64,000 bases of DNA, taken from the NCBI GenBank assembly GCA_027405735.1, contig JAPEHQ010000024.1, forward strand, positions 1 through 64,000, in the 5' to 3' direction. Both the position numbers and the translations under genes were made by a program. Source of the DNA: Mucor racemosus (lineage: Eukaryota; Mucoromycota; Mucoromycetes; Mucorales; Mucoraceae). The notes beneath the pieces are model-generated. The model saw only the letters and a list, made by a program, of their open reading frames with translations, made no database searches and was not told the origin of the DNA. Of the stretch, positions 57,358-64,000 are shown piece after piece. Within the stretch, counting starts at the first letter, position 1. Every line of letters begins with the position of its first letter.

Positions 57358-58085
57358 TGCAGTGGAATTAAATACTAAAAACGTTAGGTAAAAATAAAAT
57401 AACCTAAATTCCAAGTGTCGCTCATAAGATACGATGCCACTTGAAATGTGAACAACAACAATAAACAAACGCTTCAATTGAACACAATAACAAACGCATG
57501 TTAAAAATATGAAATATCTTTTTGAACCATACATGTCGTGTAGATGATAGCACCCTTGATCACGACGCAATCAATTACACAAATAACATATATATCAAAA
57601 CAGGATTCTATTTAAATCAATAATAATAATAAACAAAGATATCAATTTAGTCAACTACTCATCTATATTGAAGTTGCACTATCAATATAAATAATAAGAT
57701 TCAAGCATATAAAAACTACCCCTTAACAATCAAGGTTACATAAAATAAATATAACAAAAATAAACAAAACAACCATTTCCCAAAAGGCCGATATTGTCAC
57801 ACTTGACATCAATCCCTTATGGTCAATGCTCTACACAATTTACCCCTTAAAATATCAAATCAATAACAATGTACTCAAAACTGGAAGGTTACTAAATATA
57901 CATCCATTCAAGTCTGATGGTATCCAAGTTCTCTAAATCACTATAAATACACTCATACTTTTTCAATTATTTTAAATCTTCAGAAATCTTTTGTAATAAA
58001 AACTTTAGCTGCTTATAATTGTATTTCTACTGCTTTTATTTTTTATATTTTTTTATTTTAGTAAATAACTTCGTCATTTACTGCA
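57358..58085 (+). mobile_element. Solo LTR of the chromovirus family, full length
   Basis: 728 bases, TGCAG...CTGCA, in the orientation opposite to the full element at 43793-50568. GTTGG lies directly on both sides (57353-57357 and 58086-58090), an exact 5-base target duplication. It is more diverged from the chromovirus LTRs than these are from each other, so it is older. Confidence 0.95.
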
Positions 58086-58090
58086 GTTGG

Positions 58091-59143
58091 TAGTGATATA
58101 CAAGACAACATCTTGATTTCCTCTTCTTAGCTGCTGGCCACTAAATAGAAATAAATGCTTTTTAGAAACTAAATGGACTAACATGAATTTATTCATTCAT
58201 TCATTCAAATCAAGTCAATAGTATGCATACTTTTATAATCACCAGTTTTTCTCCAAGTAGGCAGGTAGATATCGACGTTAGACCAAAAAAAGCACTGATT
58301 ATAACGTAGATAATGGAACAAAATGATTAAGTCCTGAGCGCTTTTTTTGTTCGAGAAAGATATTATAACGTGCCCTAACATTAATAGTTAATAATTCATT
58401 TCCAAATAAACAATAGGAAAAACATGTACTTGTACCTGCTTCTTGATTTCAGTTTATAAAAAAATATTAGACTTTTTGTTGTAGTTCTAAACGTAAATAA
58501 AAGAGCTGAGGAAAGAGTAAGGAAGAAAAAAGATTTTGTGTGTTACAAACAGAAATTTACAAAGGCATAAATACTTTTAGTGTTACCAAACAGGTTGTGG
58601 TTGTCGTTGTTTGCATTTGGTCCCCAAAAGAAGAACATGGGCAGAATTCTTCCAAACCCCAAATTTCAAATTTATATATCTTGTCAATAAGGCAATTCTG
58701 TTGAATTAGAGTAACTCACATCTGTTTTAAACCATTCAAATTATCTTCGTTATTTATTATATTATGATTGATATATTTTAATAAATTAACTAAAAAACCT
58801 TGATTTCATTGCTCTGCTCATCTGGGCTGTCTGATCTGCACAAAAATATTTATTCTGCCATCTGTGCAGATCACTATGCCCATAGAAAGTGTAGTTCAGC
58901 CGTAGTGGTGGTTAATCATATTTGGATTTCTATAAGTTCCTGCTTCAGTCATTATCAGTTAGAAATTGGTTTTTCACCAACTTTAATTTATCCTTAATAA
59001 TGGACTTCAGGGTAATTATTACTGCATGAACAATACTATTGAAGTCATATCACTTTTCACTCAAGAAGTACTTTATATGTAAAAGCTTAAGCATAATAAT
59101 GCCCAAAGGTATGTAGCTTCCTTTAATTTATTATTTATTATCA
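58091..59143. other. Gene-poor spacer
   Basis: The sequence next to the solo LTR (58091-58140, minus) encodes GQQLRRGNQDVVLYIT after a TTTAG acceptor-like site. It may be another exon relic of the gene the LTR entered, but I do not recognise it. The rest is AT-rich without a gene. Confidence 0.4.
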
Positions 59144-59701
59144 TGCATGTTGTATGCCACCAAACACCAAGCTTTATCATCTTCTGTAGTATAAATACAT
59201 CTTATTGCAATCTATTGACTATGACATGCATTGAACCGCAAAGTCTTGATTTTGGATATTATAATTAAGAAACTCCTAGCATACTAAGTATATCCAGCAG
59301 CAATTAACAAGAACGTTTGGACCTCGATTATAACACCATCTAATTTTATCCCAGCGGTTAGTTAATCAAATAGCTATCAAATCAACATCCAAGCATATTT
59401 AGCGCAACATTAATAAAACAAGGCAACTCACAAGCTTTGTAAGCACGGTTAAATTATGATTGATCCATTTTAATCCATAGATTACTATCAAACAGATCTA
59501 ATGGTTCAATAATGTCTTCCATTATTACATATCAGGATCTCAATGTCAAATCAATATACAATAAAAGGCCATACTTTTATATCTAAATAAACGATATCTT
59601 GTTTTTATTAGACAGTTAAAGAAATAATTCATTACTCACTCTCTTTTAATTATATTTTTTTTAAGTATTATTTATCAAACATAAAAATATACGACGACAC
59701 A
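59144..59701 (+). repeat. Dispersed repeat, family 3, copy 2
   Basis: This is the partner of 50958-51500, about 550 bases in the same orientation. It ends just before the family 1 repeat copy C. Confidence 0.8.
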
Positions 59702-59817
59702 CCACGTGGTTTTATTTGACAAAATATCATGTTTTGCTGATGGTTTTCTCAACTCACAGTGATCTGTGAAAGTAAAAATATAAACTGTTATGCAGGATAT
59801 ATTTAAATCTACCACCA

Positions 59818-61060
59818 TGCATAATTGGAGATTAATTGGATCACTATTCACAAGGATGGGGTTTTTTTTCTTTGTTTTCTGCAGTTGTAAATATTAGTTT
59901 ATTATTTTGCAAAACTTAAAACTCATTATTTAGGGCTTAATTTCTGTATTCACAAGATAGGTCTAATTGATTGTTACTCTGCATTTCTTGTTTTAGCGAA
60001 AAACATTGATTTTTTTATCGAGATAACAAAGATAATAGTTCTTATCACAGCTTGAAACCTATCATCACGGGGTTCCAAATTTTATTTTAAAAAATGGACG
60101 AAAAATGATGAAAAAAACAAAATCGTTTAATTGCTCATGAACTGCAAAGTAATTCGACCTAGCGTATTAAATAGTTTTTGTACAGTTTTCAATTTTGCAT
60201 CCATCTAAATAAAAATCAAACAAACATTCCACATTAAATTGTTCTCAAAATGCAATTAAAATTTTGAAGATTTTTTGAAGATATACATCACTTTTTATAA
60301 GCATATTTAAGATATAATAAACGGAAATGGTGCACAAAAAAATTATCTATCGATCGAGCTATTGCTGAACCTTCTAGCTCCATTTTTTGTAGAGAAAACG
60401 AGATTTTTGTCCAAATTTTTTTCAGATTCAGAATTTGGGATGAGGGTATATAAGGGAAAAATGGAAGCTAGAAATGGAGGTACCTTTTTGTACACATTTT
60501 TGAGGATATCTCCACGAAAAATCAATATTTTGAAAATTTCTAAATTGGATCCGATAGAGCTTAACGGGCTCAATGACATAAATGCAAAAAAAAATGTTGC
60601 TCAATTTAACCAATATTCTGAAACCTACTATAGAAATGCCCAAAAAAATGAAAAAAAAATAAAAATGTTCAGAACTTTTTTATATTCAAATATGTTATAG
60701 AATGGTTTAAAACAAGTAAGTTTTATTATTAAAAAATGTTAGTATAGCTTAATTATTTCTAGAGATATGAAGCCTCAAAGTTTCAATCCATTAGCAGTAA
60801 AATACGCGTAAAAAATCTGAAACCTTAGCACTGAAAAATTAATACCAACTGCAAAAAATAGGATATTTTTGGATACTTATTTTTGAATTAAAGCGCAACA
60901 TCTCAGGTACATTGGCATATAATTTTTTCTTGGTGTTATTTAGTGAAAACAAAAAATAGAGCAGGGATGAAAAATGGGAGCCAGTTTTCAAGGAAAAAGC
61001 AGTGAATTTTACGCGTTTTTGAGTCTTTCGTGAGATATAAAATAAATTTAGGAATAAATG
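59818..61060 (+). repeat. Dispersed AT-rich repeat, family 1, copy C
   Basis: About 1.24 kb closely matching 42091-43322. It includes the shared frame at 60362-60600, which shifts after an extra A near 60590. There are no inverted repeats or target duplications at its ends. Confidence 0.85.
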
Positions 61061-62749
61061 CAATAATACGACCAATTGATATGTGTCCAGCAGTGTTTAA
61101 GACATATCTTAAAAGTTGTATCTCACATGCAATATTGACTAGATTCAAATTGAATACGATGCATTAATTCTGTAACAGATATATAAAAAAGGGTAAGGAA
61201 TATACATCTTTCATATTTGTATGGTATGATATGTATAAATGTGAGTAATTTCTTATCACGGTTTTCGTAGTAGAAACGTTGGGTTTTATCTATAAACTTT
61301 AATGTTTATTATATTTGGTGCAATAAAAACATACTGCTACATATTTTTCATGTTTATGATGGCATATATTCTTGGGTCTGCTTGTAAAAAATGATTGATC
61401 ATGGGCTACCCAGATGATATCATTTATTCTGATCTAGATCGAGCTTGAAACGGCATAAAGCAGGTTTATACCTGGTTTCTTTCAACTCAAGCATAGCAAA
61501 AAAGCCCAATTAATTTTACCAGGTTTTTTTTTATGTGTAATAAGTGTAATGAAATTTAATAAAAAGATAGTGAAATGCTATCAGCTTATTGCATTTATGT
61601 ATTATGTAGTAGGTTCCACAAATATATATAATAGACTTGAGAAAGCTCCTTTGATCGAAAAATTTACCTAAAAAGCAATGAAAATTCTGTGGTATGTAGT
61701 GCAAACAACACTTTATATCGTACATGTAATGAAGAGAAATCAAGTAAGTTTCAGTTATAATGCTTTGAACAGCAGAATTTTAAATGCAATAGGAGATGTG
61801 TTTTGCAAATGCTTTAGGAGAGTTCAATTGCCAAGAGGCCTTTGGTCAATTATGCAGATAACATGAAAGTAATACAAGTATATATTCTATTTATGTAGAA
61901 ATATCGGATTCGGTAGTTCAAATAACGTAGCATTGGTTCGTATCACTTGATTTTTACGGTAATTTGTATCAGAGTATCTATCTTGTTCTTTTAATTTAAC
62001 TAAACATAAATGTATCCATGAATTAGACGGATATCCACCAAATTACACGAAATCCAAAACAGTTTAAAAGGTTTCGTGTTCATTATTACTAGTAAGGTCT
62101 TTGTAGATGGATATTATTAATGCAATAGTTAGTTTAGAAACAGGTGAAACGCAAGTTTTTTTCTCAATACTACAGTAATTGATATTGGTGATCAAGATTT
62201 TTGTGTTTCTGGTGGTACATACATAAATTTTACATTTAAATTGTTAGTAAAACAATGCAAACACAAGACCATTGACATCATAAAATATGAAATGCATGGA
62301 TTACATCTGTAATTATGGATAGAGTGAAGTTGATAATGCATAATGAAACTTGAATTCAAAAATTACCCATTATAATATGCATGTGGTTCTCCCCTTTCAA
62401 CCATGTATACACTTAGAAATACAGAATATACATTATAAGCCAAGAGAAAAAATTATTAATTATGATTACATGTCTGTGTCCTCCTAAATTCATTATGCAG
62501 CAGAAGCACATAGTAATTTTACCAAAAAAAGGACTACACGCATAAATATACATACAGAAAAAGTTGTATAATTTTTTTTTGGGGTGAATAATCATATAGA
62601 AAAAAGTTGTCAAATAGAATAGATAAATATGGATACTAGAAAGAGAAAAATGTACATAACAGATGAAGGAGATATAGAAAAGATGAGGATATACATATAA
62701 ATAAATAGATTGATGAGTGTGTGGGGAGATATACATAAGATAAAGTAAA
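61061..62749. other. Gene-poor AT-rich interval
   Basis: No gene with recognisable motifs. Several frames of 60-110 codons on both strands have AT-driven composition. The right end (from about 62700) is the 3' untranslated region of the bHLH gene. Confidence 0.45.
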
Positions 62750-63842
62750 TTATTTAGCAGATAAACCAGCTAGTTGTATTTCCAATTCATAAATACGTTG
62801 CTTATGATTGGTTACTTCTTGTTGTAAAATACGAATGTGATCGACTGATTTTCGCAAGATGGCACCTTTATTAGGCTTATTGTTATTGTTACCATTCATA
62901 TTCACACTAGCAAGTTCCTCGAGCATTGTTTCAGGCAACATTGTACCTAATTCTTGAATTCTTTCATTTATATTTTCCCTTCTGCGGCGCTCAACTGCGT
63001 AGTGATATATTAGCTTTAACTTGATTTGTATTGACTTAGCCATCTATTAAATACATACCCGCATTGTGAGATTCTCTTCTGCGTCGTTTCTTTTCAGAAA
63101 TAAGTTGCTGACTATCAAATATAGAAATCAGTAACCATGGAAATTAAGGTATACATGTATTATCTTACTTGATTTGAATAGATTCATATTCTTCTAAACT
63201 ACGTGAACCGGTCGCATTTAAGGTAGCATTATCCACAGATTGATGATGGAAAGCAGCTAATCCACTCATGTGACCCATAAGTTCGTAACCCATATGAGCG
63301 GGAGCCGAGAATGGTTGATGTTGATCAAAGGAAGAAGATAGTCTGTTTGTGTTGTAAATGATAGGTGAACCAACAAAAGTATCATTACTAATACTATTGT
63401 GTCTTTGATGATTATAAAGATAAGAAGATGGCTGTGAGTTATTTGAGAATATATCCAAGGAAGATGAATAGTCAGATGGCGATTCTTCTTCTGTATTTTC
63501 AGGTTGATTAAATTGTGATGGGAAAAAAACTATTTGTTGTTGTTGATTTTGTTGTTGTTGTTGTTGTTGTTGTTGATATTGCTGATCAGGAACAATCATT
63601 AAATTGCCCATAGAAGATGATGGCAATCCATTAGACAATGAATCTAAATCATCAAAGTCCTGTAAAGGTGGCGAATTTGATGATGGCGATAAGAATTGCT
63701 GGGTATAACTATCTGAGAAATTTAACTGTTGATCATCCATTACATTAAATAAACCATTATTATTGGGTTGTGTTTGTTGCGTGGCTAACAAATGGTATTC
63801 TGTTGGATTTTTTAACTTGAAAGGTGATGTGCTATCTACCAT
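62750..63842 (-). CDS. bHLH transcription factor (E-box binding, class B type)
   Basis: Three exons: 63169-63842, 63059-63111 and 62750-62994. Total 972 bases, 323 residues, in phase. The first 220 residues are rich in Ser, Asn and Gln with a polyglutamine tract (about residues 85-97), the look of an activation region. The basic region EKKRRRRESHNAVERRRREN spans exons 2 and 3. His, Glu and Arg spaced by four residues are the set that contacts CACGTG E-boxes. Helix 1 is INERIQELGTMLPETM, a loop with NGNNNNKPNKG follows, and helix 2 is AILRKSVDHIRILQQEV, running into a short zipper-like heptad stretch. The NKGAILRKSVDYI-like segment is close to the MITF/TFE/USF group. The target genes cannot be inferred here. 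Confidence 0.92.
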
Positions 63843-64000
63843 TTTGTGCTGTAAAATAGAATTTTAAGATTAGAGGATAAAAGAGAAGAAAAAGATAAAT
63901 AAAAAAAAAGTAAAAGGTTCATGTATTTAAATACTATTTTTGTGTTTTATTCCTGGAAAGCATGTTTGTGTAAACCTCCCAGAAAAATAGCGGGTATTGA
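63843..64000. promoter_or_regulatory. Start of the bHLH gene upstream region
   Basis: The 158 bases to the window edge are the 5' flank of the bHLH gene. They hold AT-rich tracts and no motif that can be named. Confidence 0.4.

Overview
The window reads as AT-rich nuclear DNA from a filamentous fungus, most likely an early-diverging (Mucoromycota/Mucorales-like) one. This is inferred from many short introns (about 50-70 bases) with GTAAG-type donors and CTAAY-type branch points, a class I myosin ending in the fungal acidic tail, long low-complexity intergenic stretches, and a chromodomain-bearing Ty3/gypsy retroelement. No species name can be supported from sequence alone. Exon models were built by hand from splice signals and reading phase. 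All full gene models keep a consistent phase through to the stop codon.

Layout. 1-13903: a tandem array of six ~2.3 kb units plus the first ~85 bases of a seventh, each carrying a two-exon gene of an unrecognised family. The first and third gene copies are frameshifted. 13904-16611: gene-poor. 16612-26838: a compact gene block with PARN-type deadenylase (-), class I myosin (+), UBR7-like protein (-) and an F-box/LRR-like protein (-). 26839-31063: repeat-rich, gene-poor. 31064-31954: 40S ribosomal protein uS5/RPS2 (-). 33685-37436: two carnitine-shuttle genes side by side on the minus strand, carnitine O-acetyltransferase and the mitochondrial carnitine/acylcarnitine carrier. 39294-41709: an RRM protein (+). 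41710-62749: a mobile-element and repeat territory holding a nearly complete chromovirus with 727-base LTRs, two solo LTRs with exact 5-base target duplications, a foldback MITE, a tRNA-like/SINE-like head, a short-period minisatellite, several dispersed repeat pairs and two broken copies of a dynein intermediate chain gene segment. 62750-63842: a bHLH transcription factor (-).

How the parts fit. PARN, myosin I, UBR7, F-box and RPS2 are housekeeping functions with no obvious mutual pathway. The two carnitine genes form a real functional pair: the acetyltransferase makes acetylcarnitine in peroxisome and mitochondrion (it carries both a mitochondrial presequence and a C-terminal AKL peroxisome signal), and the neighbouring carrier moves acylcarnitine across the inner mitochondrial membrane. 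The most unusual structures are the 2.3 kb array, whose non-coding part is distantly related to repeats scattered through the rest of the window, and the young chromovirus whose reading frame is interrupted twice, each time in the +1 sense.
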